Made by a program: the position numbers and the translations under genes. The notes beneath the pieces were generated by a model, which worked only from the letters and a program-made list of their open reading frames with translations, had not been told where the DNA came from and ran no database searches. From Amycolatopsis antarctica (lineage in GTDB: Bacteria > Actinomycetota > Actinomycetes > Mycobacteriales > Pseudonocardiaceae), in assembly GCF_002262875.1 (NCBI RefSeq), contig NZ_NKYE01000006.1:124001-188000 (forward strand): DNA of 64,000 nt, written 5' to 3'. Each line of letters begins with the position of its first letter. The first letter of the stretch is position 1. Shown here in pieces: positions 33,512 through 41,687 of this stretch.

Positions 33512-34176
33512 ACGTTCCCGCACTGCACGCCAAGGCGCTCCGGCGCCGGTTCAGCCACCCCGGCGGCGACGTGGAAGTGTTGCGGGGCTTGGAACTGCGA
33601 GTCGAGGCCGGGGAACTGGTCACCGTGTCCGGACGCTCCGGATCGGGCAAGAGCGCGCTGCTGGCACTTCTCGGGGGCTTCGACTCCCCCGACTCCGGTT
33701 GCGTGCTTCTCGACGGAGAGTCGATCGCGGGCGCACCGCCCTGGCACACCTGCGCGGTACTGCCGCAGGCGCTCGGGCTCGCGCTGGAGCTGACCGTCGG
33801 CGAGAACGTCGCGCTGCCGTTGCGGCTGCGCGCGGGCGAAGGACGGCCCGGCCCGGCCGCCATCCGGTCGCGGGTGAGCGAACTGCTCGACGGCCTCGGC
33901 GTCGGTACCCTCGCCGACCGTTACCCGCACGAACTCTCCTTCGGGCAGCAGCAACGGGTCGCGCTCGCCCGCGCCGTCAGCGGCAGGCCGAAGATCCTGC
34001 TCACCGACGAACCCACCGCCCATCTCGACGCTGGCAGCGTCCCCGCCGTGCTCGGCCTGTTGCGCCGTTGCGCCGAGGAGGGCACCGCGGTCGTCGTCGC
34101 CACGCACGACGAGGAAGTGCACCGCATCGCCGATCGCAGGGTCCGCATGGCCGACGGGCTGCTCGCCGGCATCTGA
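33508..34176 (+). CDS. ABC transporter ATP-binding protein (second of pair)
   Basis: 222 residues from a GTG (VNVPALHAKALRR). Walker A is GRSGSGKSA near 42-50, the Q-loop region is AVLPQALGL, the signature is LSFGQQQR with F in place of the usual second G-neighbour, Walker B is ILLTDEPTA and the H-loop is ATHDEE. All catalytic residues appear present. It would pair with the preceding ATPase under the FtsX-type permease. The SGNH hydrolase gene starts 40 bases downstream on the same strand and may belong to the same transcript. Confidence 0.91.
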   Translation: MNVPALHAKALRRRFSHPGGDVEVLRGLELRVEAGELVTVSGRSGSGKSALLALLGGFDSPDSGCVLLDGESIAGAPPWHTCAVLPQALGLALELTVGENVALPLRLRAGEGRPGPAAIRSRVSELLDGLGVGTLADRYPHELSFGQQQRVALARAVSGRPKILLTDEPTAHLDAGSVPAVLGLLRRCAEEGTAVVVATHDEEVHRIADRRVRMADGLLAGI

Positions 34177-34215
34177 TCGCCGCCGGGCCCGCCGGACTCC
34201 GTAGACTGGGCGGTG

Positions 34216-35289
34216 ATGCGACGGTATCGGTGGTGGTTCGGCGGCCTCGCGCTCGCCGCGGTGACAGCTCTGGTCGCGGTGTTCGCCCTGTCCGGCACCG
34301 AATCCCCCGGACCCGTCGACCGGCCGGGCCCTCCCGGCGACGGACCGCTGACCATCGTCACCCTCGGCGACAGCACGCTGTCCGGGGAGGGAGCGGGCGA
34401 ATACACCCCGGACACCGACGGCACGAACGGCAACTGGTGCCACCGTTCCCCGAAGGCCACCGTGCACGTCACGCAGGTACCGGGCATCACCGAACGGGTC
34501 AACCTCGCCTGCTCCGGCGCACCGGCCGCGCAGGTCGCCCTCGGCGACGTCGAGCAGTGGACCGAACCCTCGCAGGCACGGCAACTCGCGGAGCTGACCC
34601 GCACCAAGCGGGTGTCGGCCGTGGTGGTCGCGGTCGGCGCCAACGACGATCCGCACTTCTCCCGCCTGATCAGCGAATGCTTCCAGGCCTGGTTCGACAG
34701 CAAGGGCGCACCGTGCAGCGAACGGATCGCCCAGGACTGGCAGAACCGGGTGGACGCGATGGTGCCGAAGGTGAGCGACGCGCTCGCCGACGTCCGGCAG
34801 GTGCTGCAGAACGCCGGGTACTCCCGCGAGGACTACCAGCTCGTCCTGCAGTCCTACGCCGCCCCGATCGGCCCCGGCATCCCCGAGGCGCTGCGCAGCC
34901 TCGACGGCTGCCCGTTCCGCGCCGAAGACCTGCAATGGGTTGCCACACAAGGGATGCCGGTACTCACCGGCGGTCTCCGCAAGGCAGCCGGAGAGGTCGA
35001 CGCCCGCTTCCTCGACCTGTCCCGTGCCGGCACCGGGCACGAGGCGTGCAGCGGCGGCGAGGACCCGGCAGACGAGTGGTTCAGCAGGCTGACCATCCGC
35101 TGGCAGGACCTCACCGACACCGAACGGGCCGGACACGCGATCCAGGAATCCTTCCACCCCAACGCGAACGGCCACGCACAGTTCGGGCGCTGCCTGACCG
35201 AGTTCCTCGGCACGGCGGACCGGGCAGCCGCGTGCCTGGCCGGCGAGGACGGTGCCCTGCGCGCCGCCACCACCGTCACCGCCCAATAG
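34216..35289 (+). CDS. Secreted or membrane-anchored SGNH-family hydrolase
   Basis: 357 residues from ATG 34216; a GTG three bases earlier is also possible. Residues about 8-27 form a hydrophobic anchor or uncleaved signal. The SGNH blocks are GDSTLSGEG near 50-58 (catalytic serine), the glycine in LACSGAPA, VGANDDPHF near 142 (asparagine) and SFHPNANGHAQFG near 313 (histidine). Six or more cysteines suggest disulfides outside the cell. It is an esterase or lipase-like enzyme of unknown substrate. Its position after the exporter and near the lipopeptide operon makes processing of an exported acylated product conceivable, but this is only context. Confidence 0.84.
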   Translation: MRRYRWWFGGLALAAVTALVAVFALSGTESPGPVDRPGPPGDGPLTIVTLGDSTLSGEGAGEYTPDTDGTNGNWCHRSPKATVHVTQVPGITERVNLACSGAPAAQVALGDVEQWTEPSQARQLAELTRTKRVSAVVVAVGANDDPHFSRLISECFQAWFDSKGAPCSERIAQDWQNRVDAMVPKVSDALADVRQVLQNAGYSREDYQLVLQSYAAPIGPGIPEALRSLDGCPFRAEDLQWVATQGMPVLTGGLRKAAGEVDARFLDLSRAGTGHEACSGGEDPADEWFSRLTIRWQDLTDTERAGHAIQESFHPNANGHAQFGRCLTEFLGTADRAAACLAGEDGALRAATTVTAQ

Positions 35290-35317
35290 GCACCCTCGCG
35301 CGAGAAGGACGCCGGGT

Positions 35318-35776
35318 TCAGAGCTGCGGCGAGCGCCCCTCGAACGGCGTCGACAGCACGACCGTGGTCCTCGTGGACACCTTCGCCGACTCACGGATCC
35401 GGCGCAGCAGGTCCTCCAGGCCCAGCGGCGACACCACCCGGACCAGCAGGATGTACGACTCGTCACCGGCGACCGAGTAGCACGACTCGATCTCCGGGAT
35501 GTGCTCGAGCCGCTGCGGGTAGTCGTCGGGCGCACCGGGGTCGTTCGGCGTCAGCGAGATCAACGCGGTGAGCGGCAAGCCGATCTGCTCACCGTCCAGC
35601 CGGGCGGTGTAACCACGGATGACGCCACGCTGCTCCAGCCGCCGCACCCGCTGATGCACGGCCGACACCGACAAGCCCACGCGCTCCGCGAGATCGGTGA
35701 AACTGCGCCTGCCGTCAGCCGCCAGCTCCCGGGCGATGGCGCGGTCGAGGGGCTCCATCGGCCCGGTCGCGGTCAT
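35318..35776 (-). CDS. Lrp/AsnC-family transcriptional regulator
   Basis: 152 residues from the ATG at 35776 (MTATGPMEPLDRA), preceded by GGAGGG; the ATG at 35758 is an alternative. An N-terminal AsnC-type HTH (DRAIARELAADGRRSFTDLAERVGLSVSAVHQRVRRLEQRGVI) is followed by the RAM ligand-binding domain (LTALISLTPNDP...SCYSVAGDESYILLVRV). Such proteins sense amino acids and form octamers. The gene follows the M24 peptidase by about 35 bases on the same strand, so amino acid or dipeptide signals are plausible. It is convergent with the SGNH hydrolase. Confidence 0.9.
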   Translation of the reverse strand: MTATGPMEPLDRAIARELAADGRRSFTDLAERVGLSVSAVHQRVRRLEQRGVIRGYTARLDGEQIGLPLTALISLTPNDPGAPDDYPQRLEHIPEIESCYSVAGDESYILLVRVVSPLGLEDLLRRIRESAKVSTRTTVVLSTPFEGRSPQL

Positions 35777-35810
35777 CGGCCCTCCCCCCGCGGACAGGAT
35801 CCGGGCCCGC

Positions 35811-36953
35811 TCATGCGTCCAGCACGGCGAGCTCGTGCGGGCGATTGTTGAACGACTCCACGCCGTCCTCGGTGACGGCCACGATGTCCTCGATCCGGGC
35901 GCCCCACCGGCCCGCGTGGTAGATGCCGGGCTCGACACTGAACGCGATGCCCGGCCGCAGCGGCAGATCGTTGCCCGCGACCACGTACGGCTCCTCGTGC
36001 ACGTCGAGACCGATGCCGTGCCCGGTGCGGTGGATGAAGCGGTCTCCGTAGCCCGCGTCGGCGATGATCCGGCGCGCGGTCGCGTCGATCTCGCCCGCGG
36101 GCACACCGGGACGCACCGCCTCGACGGCTGCCCGCTGCGCCGCCAGCAGAACCGCGTACACCTCGGTCACCTCGGGGTCGCGCGGGGCGCCCACGGAGTA
36201 GGTGCGGGTGCAGTCGGAGTTGTATCCCTCCGGCACCGGTCCGCCGATGTCGACGACCACCACGTCGCCCTTCTCGATGACACGGTCCGACACGTCGTGG
36301 TGCGGGCTGGCGCCGTTCGGGCCGGAGCCGACGATGATGAAGTCGGCGTGACTGTGCCCCTCCTCGACCATGGCGGCCCGGATGTCGGCGCCAACCTCGG
36401 CCTCGGTGCGGCCCGGCCGCAGCCAGTCGCCGACCCTGGCATGCACGCGGTCGATGGCGGCACCGGCCTTGCGCAGCGCGGCGAGCTCGGTGGCGTCCTT
36501 GCGCATCCGGACCTCCCGCAGCACCGGACCGGCGAGCGTCTGCTCCGCCGTACCGCAGGCCGCGCGCAGCCCGAGCACGTGCAGGGCGAGCGTGTTGTCA
36601 CCGACCGCGACCCTGCGCGGAGCGCCGAGCCGATCGGCCACGAGCCGGTACGGGTCCTCGCCGTCGACCCAGGTGAGAAGTTCGATGCCCAGTTCGTCGG
36701 TGGGGACGTCGGTGAAGCCCGGCGCCTCCAGCTTGGGCAACACCAGTGCCGGGGTGCCCTCGGCGGGCAGCACCAGGGTGGTGAGCCGCTCGAACGATCC
36801 GCCCGCCTGGCCGATCAGGTAGCGCAGGTCCGACCCGGGCGCGATGAGCAGCGCGTCCGTGCCGGCCGACGCCGCCGCCTCACGGGCACGGTCGAGGCGG
36901 GAACGCAGGGCGGCGGGGGCCGGGGCAGTGGCATGCAGGGATCGACGCGACAT
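35811..36953 (-). CDS. pepE: M24-family Xaa-Pro aminopeptidase-like protein (PepE)
   Basis: 380 residues. The N-terminal creatinase-like domain covers about 15-150 and the pita-bread domain the rest. Metal ligands are visible: VVVDIGGPV (D), NSDCTRTY (D), HRTGHGIGLDVHE (H), FSVEPGIY (E) and ARIEDIVAV (E). It is a cytoplasmic dinuclear metallopeptidase cleaving N-terminal residues before proline. Its place beside the 5'-3' exonuclease and helY region matches pepE (Rv2089c) of M. tuberculosis from memory. It forms a possible operon with the Lrp/AsnC gene downstream. Confidence 0.92.
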   Translation of the reverse strand: MSRRSLHATAPAPAALRSRLDRAREAAASAGTDALLIAPGSDLRYLIGQAGGSFERLTTLVLPAEGTPALVLPKLEAPGFTDVPTDELGIELLTWVDGEDPYRLVADRLGAPRRVAVGDNTLALHVLGLRAACGTAEQTLAGPVLREVRMRKDATELAALRKAGAAIDRVHARVGDWLRPGRTEAEVGADIRAAMVEEGHSHADFIIVGSGPNGASPHHDVSDRVIEKGDVVVVDIGGPVPEGYNSDCTRTYSVGAPRDPEVTEVYAVLLAAQRAAVEAVRPGVPAGEIDATARRIIADAGYGDRFIHRTGHGIGLDVHEEPYVVAGNDLPLRPGIAFSVEPGIYHAGRWGARIEDIVAVTEDGVESFNNRPHELAVLDA

Positions 36954-37037
36954 GCCGTCGAGCGTAGCCGGACCTAGCGCGCGCGGCGCCTCCCGCCCGC
37001 CGCCGTGCCCTCCTCGAAACGGGGCCGCCGCGACGGA

Positions 37038-38291
37038 TCAGACCGCGACCGGAGCGTGCTCCGGGGTCGCCGGACGATGGTCGAGTTCGCGCCACACCGG
37101 GAAGATCAACGGGAACGTCGTGGCGACCAGGTAGATCACCGCGAACGTCACCAGCGCCCCGGTCAGACCCGTCCAGTCCAGCAGCACGCCGGCCAGCATC
37201 GTGCCCAGCGGCATGGCCGCGATGGCACCACCGGAGGCGAGGCTCAGCACCCGCCCGCGCAACATCGCGGGCACCCGTTCGTGCACCACCGCCAGCAGGA
37301 TCGGGTTCAGCGCGCCCGATCCCAGCCCGGAGACCGCCAGCAACGGCAGCAGTACCGGCGCGGGTGGCTCCAGGGCCAGCAGCACGAACCGGGGCATTCC
37401 GAGCAGCAGGAAGCAGGCGGTGAACACGGCCCAGCGGGACAACCGGTGACCGATCCAGCCGTACAGGGCCGCCCCGCCGAGCCCGCCGATCCCCAGCGCG
37501 GTCACCATCAGCCCGACCAGGGCGCTGCTGTCGAAGACCTGCGAACCGTATGCGGGGTAGAGCACGCCGCTGAGGCCGACGTCGAGCGCGTTGGTCACCA
37601 TCAGCATCGGCAGCGCGGCCCGCAACAGCCGGTCGCCGCGCAGGTAGCGGACCCCGCCGAGGAGCCTGCGCAGGTAGCTGTCGGCACGGTCCCCGGCGTC
37701 GTCCCCGTCCCGAGCGGGGGTGCGGCCGCGGACGAACACGGCGACGAGTCCGGCCGAGGCGAGCAGGGTGGCCGTGTCGACGACCAGGACGGGTACCGGG
37801 CCCAGCACGGCGACCAGCCCGCCGGCCACCGGGGCGCCCACCATCCGGCCCAGCCGCATCGCGGCGTCGACGGCGCTGCTCGCGCGTTCCAGCCGGATCC
37901 CCGCCGGTTCCGCGACCTGTGCCAGCAGGACCTGTTTCGCCGTGTCGGACGGTGCACGGGTGGCACCCGCCGTGAACGCCAGTACCGCCAGCAAGGGCAC
38001 CGGCAGCCCGACCGTCAGCTCCGCCAGCGGGATCAGCGCGATGGCGGCGGCCGTGATCGCGTCCGCGGTGATGCTCAGCCGCCGCGGGCCGGCCCTGTCC
38101 ACCAGCGGCCCCGCGAGCACGATCGACAGCAGCAGGCCGAGGGTCTCCGCGGCCGTCACCGCACCGGTCTGGGTTCCGCTGCCGGTGGAGTGCAGGACGT
38201 ACCAGGGGATCGCGATCAGCGTCATCGCCAGGCCGAACGAGGACAGCCCCGCGGCGACGGCCAACCCGGCTAGCGGGAGACGGGTTCTCAT
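37038..38291 (-). CDS. MFS efflux transporter
   Basis: 417 residues from the ATG at 38291 (MRTRLPLAGLAVAAGL), overlapping the regulator stop by 4 bases. About twelve transmembrane helices are visible; GPLVDRAGPRRLSITADA near 66-83 is the MFS loop 2-3 signature variant, and a cytoplasmic loop near 205-225 separates the halves. The type is that of macrolide-efflux-like drug exporters. It is coupled to the ArsR-type regulator upstream, suggesting inducible efflux. The substrate is unknown. This pair is inserted between pepE and the 5'-3' exonuclease gene, which are close neighbours in mycobacteria. Confidence 0.88.
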   Translation of the reverse strand: MRTRLPLAGLAVAAGLSSFGLAMTLIAIPWYVLHSTGSGTQTGAVTAAETLGLLLSIVLAGPLVDRAGPRRLSITADAITAAAIALIPLAELTVGLPVPLLAVLAFTAGATRAPSDTAKQVLLAQVAEPAGIRLERASSAVDAAMRLGRMVGAPVAGGLVAVLGPVPVLVVDTATLLASAGLVAVFVRGRTPARDGDDAGDRADSYLRRLLGGVRYLRGDRLLRAALPMLMVTNALDVGLSGVLYPAYGSQVFDSSALVGLMVTALGIGGLGGAALYGWIGHRLSRWAVFTACFLLLGMPRFVLLALEPPAPVLLPLLAVSGLGSGALNPILLAVVHERVPAMLRGRVLSLASGGAIAAMPLGTMLAGVLLDWTGLTGALVTFAVIYLVATTFPLIFPVWRELDHRPATPEHAPVAV

Positions 38292-38857
38292 GACCGCTCG
38301 CCGTCGTGGCGGCGGGGGAACGCGGCCCAGTGCGCCACGACCGTCTCGTCTCCGGCGCGCGGTTCCCGGCGGTAGCGGTCCACGACCCGCAGGACGTCCT
38401 CGCTCAGGGCACGCGTCTCCTCCGGTGTCAGCGACAGCCGCGCGTCGTCGAAGAGGACGGTGCGTTCCCAGCTTTCCCGCCAATGGTCGAGCTCGGCGAT
38501 GAACTGAGACTCGGCGGCGTAGCGGAGTTGAACGCTCGCGTGCAGGTAGGAGTTCAGTGCTCCGGCGGAGTCCGGGTCGTCCAGGAAGTCCTCGGCGTCC
38601 ATGCGGTGACCGTCGTGCACCGAGCGCCACCAGCGTTCCCGCCTGTTGCCCCGGTCGGTGTCCTCCGCCACGAAGCCGTACTCCGCGAGCTGCCGCAGGT
38701 GCCAGCTCGTCGTCCCGGAGCTCTCGCCCAGCCGCTCCCCCAGCCCCGACGCCGTCGCGGGGCCGTCCGCGCGCAGGAGTTCGAGTAGCTGGATCCGTAA
38801 GGGGTGGGCCAGGGCGCGCAGGGTGCGGCGATTCAGCCTCGCCACATGGTCGGTCAT
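38288..38857 (-). CDS. ArsR-type winged-helix transcriptional regulator
   Basis: 189 residues from ATG 38857 (MTDHVARLNRRTLRAL). The winged helix covers about 8-80: ALAHPLRIQLLELL, then ATASGLGERLGESSGTTSWHLRQLAEYGFV and the wing EDTDRGNRRERWWR. The C-terminal half is helical and probably mediates ligand binding and dimerisation. No metal-binding cysteine set is present, so it is not a classical metal sensor. It is cotranscribed with the MFS gene. A perfect inverted repeat 37 bases upstream of its start is the likely autoregulatory operator. Confidence 0.88.
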   Translation of the reverse strand: MTDHVARLNRRTLRALAHPLRIQLLELLRADGPATASGLGERLGESSGTTSWHLRQLAEYGFVAEDTDRGNRRERWWRSVHDGHRMDAEDFLDDPDSAGALNSYLHASVQLRYAAESQFIAELDHWRESWERTVLFDDARLSLTPEETRALSEDVLRVVDRYRREPRAGDETVVAHWAAFPRRHDGERS

Positions 38858-38893
38858 GCCCGGCACATTATCTGACAAGGGTTCTCTGCAGAC

Positions 38894-38914
38894 GAGTGTT
38901 CGCAAAGAACACTC
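38894..38914. promoter_or_regulatory. Operator-like inverted repeat upstream of the ArsR-MFS operon
   Basis: GAGTGTTC (38894-38901) and GAACACTC (38907-38914) are perfect inverted copies separated by GCAAA. The site lies between the regulator and the divergent 5'-3' exonuclease gene, where an autoregulating repressor would bind. Confidence 0.7.
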
Positions 38915-38986
38915 TGTTATTTCCGGCGTCCGCGCGCCCGGCATCGGATCGCCGCGGGTGTCGGGCGTTCGTGGCAGGCTGTCCGC

Positions 38987-39922
38987 GTGACCGCTCCCCT
39001 CGCGCTGCTCGACGCCGCAGGCCTGTACTTCCGCTCGTTCTACGCGCTGCCCGAATCGATGACGGCACCGGACGGCACACCGGTGAACGCCGTCCGCGGG
39101 TTCGCCGACACCGTCGCGCGCATTCTCACCGACCGGAAACCGGGCAGGCTCGTCGCCTGCCTCGACGCGGACTGGCGCCCCCAGTTCCGCGTCGACCTGC
39201 TGCCCAGCTACAAGGCGCACCGGGTCGCCGACACCGCAGAGGACGGCTCCGAGGAAGTCCCCGACACGCTCAGCCCCCAGGTGCCCATCATCATCGATCT
39301 GCTCGACGCGGTCGGTCTCGCCACCGCCGAGGCCGAGGGCTTCGAGGCCGACGACGTCATCGGCACCCTCACCGCCCGCGAGAGCACCGACCCGGTGGAG
39401 GTCGTCACCGGCGACCGTGACCTGTTCCAGCTCGTCCGCACCGAACCCACCCGGGCCTCGGTCATCTACGTCGGCAAGGGCTGGGCGAAGGCGGAGGTCC
39501 TCGGCAGGACCGAGATCGCCGCCCGCTACGGCGTCCCCGAACCGATCGCGGGACGGGCCTACGCGGAGATGTCCATGCTGCGCGGCGATCCCTCCGACGG
39601 GCTCCCCGGCGTGCCCGGGATCGGCGACAAGACCGCCGCCAAGCTGATCACCCAGTTCGGCTCGCTCGACGCGCTCATCGCCGCCGCCCGCGACGAGGAC
39701 CCCGCGCTGCCGGCCAAGACCCGCACCCGCATCCTGGACTCCGCCGGATACCTCGCAGTGGCCCCCACGGTCGTCACCGTCGCCCCGGACGCGCCGGTAC
39801 GGATGTCCCGGGACGACCGGGTGCCCGCCGCGCCCGCCGACCCGGACCGCGTCGCCGAACTCGCCGAGCGGTGGAACCTCGGCGCCTCCGTCCAGCGGCT
39901 CCTCGCGGCGCTGCCGGGATGA
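38987..39922 (+). CDS. 5'-3' exonuclease (PolA N-terminal domain-like)
   Basis: 311 residues from a GTG. The acidic metal-binding clusters are present: LLDAAGLYFR at the N-terminus, VACLDADWRPQFR near 57-69 followed by SYKAHR, EGFEADDVIGTL near 115-126 and VVTGDRDLFQLV near 138-149. The helix-hairpin-helix GLPGVPGIGDKTAAKLI near 205-221 binds DNA. It is a structure-specific 5' nuclease acting on nicks and flaps in repair and replication. It corresponds in position to Rv2090 of M. tuberculosis. It is divergent from the ArsR-MFS operon. Confidence 0.92.
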   Translation: MTAPLALLDAAGLYFRSFYALPESMTAPDGTPVNAVRGFADTVARILTDRKPGRLVACLDADWRPQFRVDLLPSYKAHRVADTAEDGSEEVPDTLSPQVPIIIDLLDAVGLATAEAEGFEADDVIGTLTARESTDPVEVVTGDRDLFQLVRTEPTRASVIYVGKGWAKAEVLGRTEIAARYGVPEPIAGRAYAEMSMLRGDPSDGLPGVPGIGDKTAAKLITQFGSLDALIAAARDEDPALPAKTRTRILDSAGYLAVAPTVVTVAPDAPVRMSRDDRVPAAPADPDRVAELAERWNLGASVQRLLAALPG

Positions 39923-39931
39923 CCGCGCAGG

Positions 39932-41158
39932 TCAGAAGAACGTGCCGCACCACGGTGGACGCGTGGTCCCGAACAGCGCGTCCGCCGCGGCAGGCGCCGC
40001 CGGGTCACCGACCTCGATACGTCCCAGCTCCGCCAGCGTGCTCGGCGCCCGGTCACCGAGATAGAGCATCGCGAGCACGTCCACCCCCAGCCGCAGCCCA
40101 GCGGTCCCGGCCGAGTCCGGCACCCGCTCCGCCCCCTCCCGGCTGATCCGGTACCGCCCGGAGTTGGCCGCCAGCAACGGATCCACCACGTCCACGAGCA
40201 CCGGGGGCCCGGCGCCGTAAGCGCGTGCGGCCAGTGCCGCGGGCACATCCACCAGCCGCAGCCACAGATCGTCCTGCCGCCCGGTCACCGCGCACCGGCG
40301 TGGATCGGCCAGCATGAGCTCCACCTCGTCGTCGAGCGGCAGCGCGGGCGCGATCACCTCGGCGACCAGGTCCATCCCCAGCAGATACCGCCACAACTCC
40401 GCCGCCACCACCGGGCTCGCCGCATGCAGGTCGCGCACCCGGACCGTGGCACCTCGCTCCGGTTCGGCGTCCGTCCGCGCGTCCTCGGTCTTGTAGACCA
40501 CGTAGCCGTCATCCGTGCCCGAGGCCGAGCTGTGCACGGCGACCAGGTGACCGTCCCGACCGACCAACCGGTCGTGATCGGCGGGCCACCAGTGATCGGG
40601 CCGGTCGATCATGCCGGGACGATGGGGGGCGATCGACCGGTACAGCCCCGGCACGAGTGACACCGCCTCTTCGGCGTCGAGCAGGCGCATCCGGCCGGAG
40701 GCGGGCAGGTCCGGGCGCACCGTGCCGCGGCCCGCGCGCACACGCACGGAGACGCGGCGGGTGGCCGCGCCGTAACCAGCACGGCCGTAGATGACGGTCT
40801 CGCTGGCGTGCAGAGCGGCGGCGACGTCGCCGCGTGCCGCACAGTCCTCGAGCTGGACACGCATGAGCCGGGTGAACAGCCCGCGCCGGGTGTGGTCGGC
40901 GCGCACGCCGACACCGTCGACCATTGCCGTCGGTATCCGTCCGCCGCCGGGCACGAGCATGTGCGTGCCCATCGAACTGGTGATACCAACGATCGCGTCC
41001 CCGTCGAACGCGCCGAACTTGCGGTCCGCCCGCCACGAGCGACCGACCAGTTCCCACACCTCGTCGGAGGCGGCAGTGCCGTGCAGGGTCAGGGACAGCA
41101 GGGCACGCGCGGGACGGCGTTCGGCCTCGGTGATCGGTCGCACCACGTAGGACGTCAT
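39932..41158 (-). CDS. Eis-type GNAT N-acetyltransferase (copy 1)
   Basis: 408 residues. The first GNAT domain includes AMVDGVGVRADHTRRGLFTRLMRVQLEDC near 80-107 with the acetyl-CoA loop RADHTRRG. A second GNAT-like region and an SCP2-like C-terminal domain follow. It ends in WCGTFF, whose terminal carboxylate serves as catalytic base in Eis enzymes. Such enzymes acetylate aminoglycosides, polyamines or lysines. A second copy lies at 41688-42893, and each is preceded by a DUF4333 gene, indicating tandem duplication. The native substrate is unknown. Confidence 0.9.
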   Translation of the reverse strand: MTSYVVRPITEAERRPARALLSLTLHGTAASDEVWELVGRSWRADRKFGAFDGDAIVGITSSMGTHMLVPGGGRIPTAMVDGVGVRADHTRRGLFTRLMRVQLEDCAARGDVAAALHASETVIYGRAGYGAATRRVSVRVRAGRGTVRPDLPASGRMRLLDAEEAVSLVPGLYRSIAPHRPGMIDRPDHWWPADHDRLVGRDGHLVAVHSSASGTDDGYVVYKTEDARTDAEPERGATVRVRDLHAASPVVAAELWRYLLGMDLVAEVIAPALPLDDEVELMLADPRRCAVTGRQDDLWLRLVDVPAALAARAYGAGPPVLVDVVDPLLAANSGRYRISREGAERVPDSAGTAGLRLGVDVLAMLYLGDRAPSTLAELGRIEVGDPAAPAAADALFGTTRPPWCGTFF

Positions 41159-41200
41159 GGCCGCCGATACTGCCCGCGACCGGCACGGCGAGCCAGTGAC

Positions 41201-41578
41201 TTACCCCGGCTCGGCCGGGCGCCCGACCTCGTACTCGCCGTTGCCGCCGCGAACCCGGATGGGTACCTGACGCTGTTGCCCGTCCACCGTGGCAGCGCAG
41301 TCGAACTCACGGGTCTCGTCGGCGATCTGGTCGGCGGGGCAGCTCACCTCGCCGACCTCGCCGACCGTGTACACCTCGCGCAGAATGCGCTCGACGTCGG
41401 CTTCCATCCGGTCCCGGTCGAACACCGGCGGATCGGTACTCGCACCGGTCGCGGTCGTCCGCTCGGCACCGGCTCCGGACGGCGGTGCCGGTGCGGGCTC
41501 GGCGGGCGGCCTGTCACATCCGGCGAACAGCGCGACTCCGGCGAGAACGGCACCCGGAAGCAGGATGCGCACACGCAC
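41201..41578 (-). CDS. DUF4333-type lipoprotein (copy 1)
   Basis: 125 residues from a GTG at 41578 (VRVRILLPGAVLAG) with GAGGTGG upstream; an earlier GTG at 41602 is possible. The N-terminus is a lipoprotein signal with lipobox LFAGC, followed by a Pro/Ala-rich linker and the DUF4333 domain (EADVERILREVYTV...VSCPADQ...FDCAATVDGQQRQVPIRV) with two conserved cysteines that probably form a disulfide. It should be anchored outside the membrane. It is 42 bases upstream of Eis copy 1 and probably cotranscribed with it. Function unknown. Confidence 0.8.
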   Translation of the reverse strand: MRVRILLPGAVLAGVALFAGCDRPPAEPAPAPPSGAGAERTTATGASTDPPVFDRDRMEADVERILREVYTVGEVGEVSCPADQIADETREFDCAATVDGQQRQVPIRVRGGNGEYEVGRPAEPG

Positions 41579-41687
41579 GCGGCCACCTCGACAGTCGTTC
41601 ACCGGTTTGAGCGCTGGTGAACCTACCCCATGACTGCCACCGCCGACCAGCGTCGACGATCACACCCCGCCGTTGCGGCCACCGGCC

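Noticed and set aside
32845..35535. Very long open frame on the minus strand across the ABC ATPases and SGNH gene
   Set aside because: It is antisense to three genes with complete family motifs, is rich in Gly/Ala/Arg and shows no motif; long empty frames are expected at this GC content.
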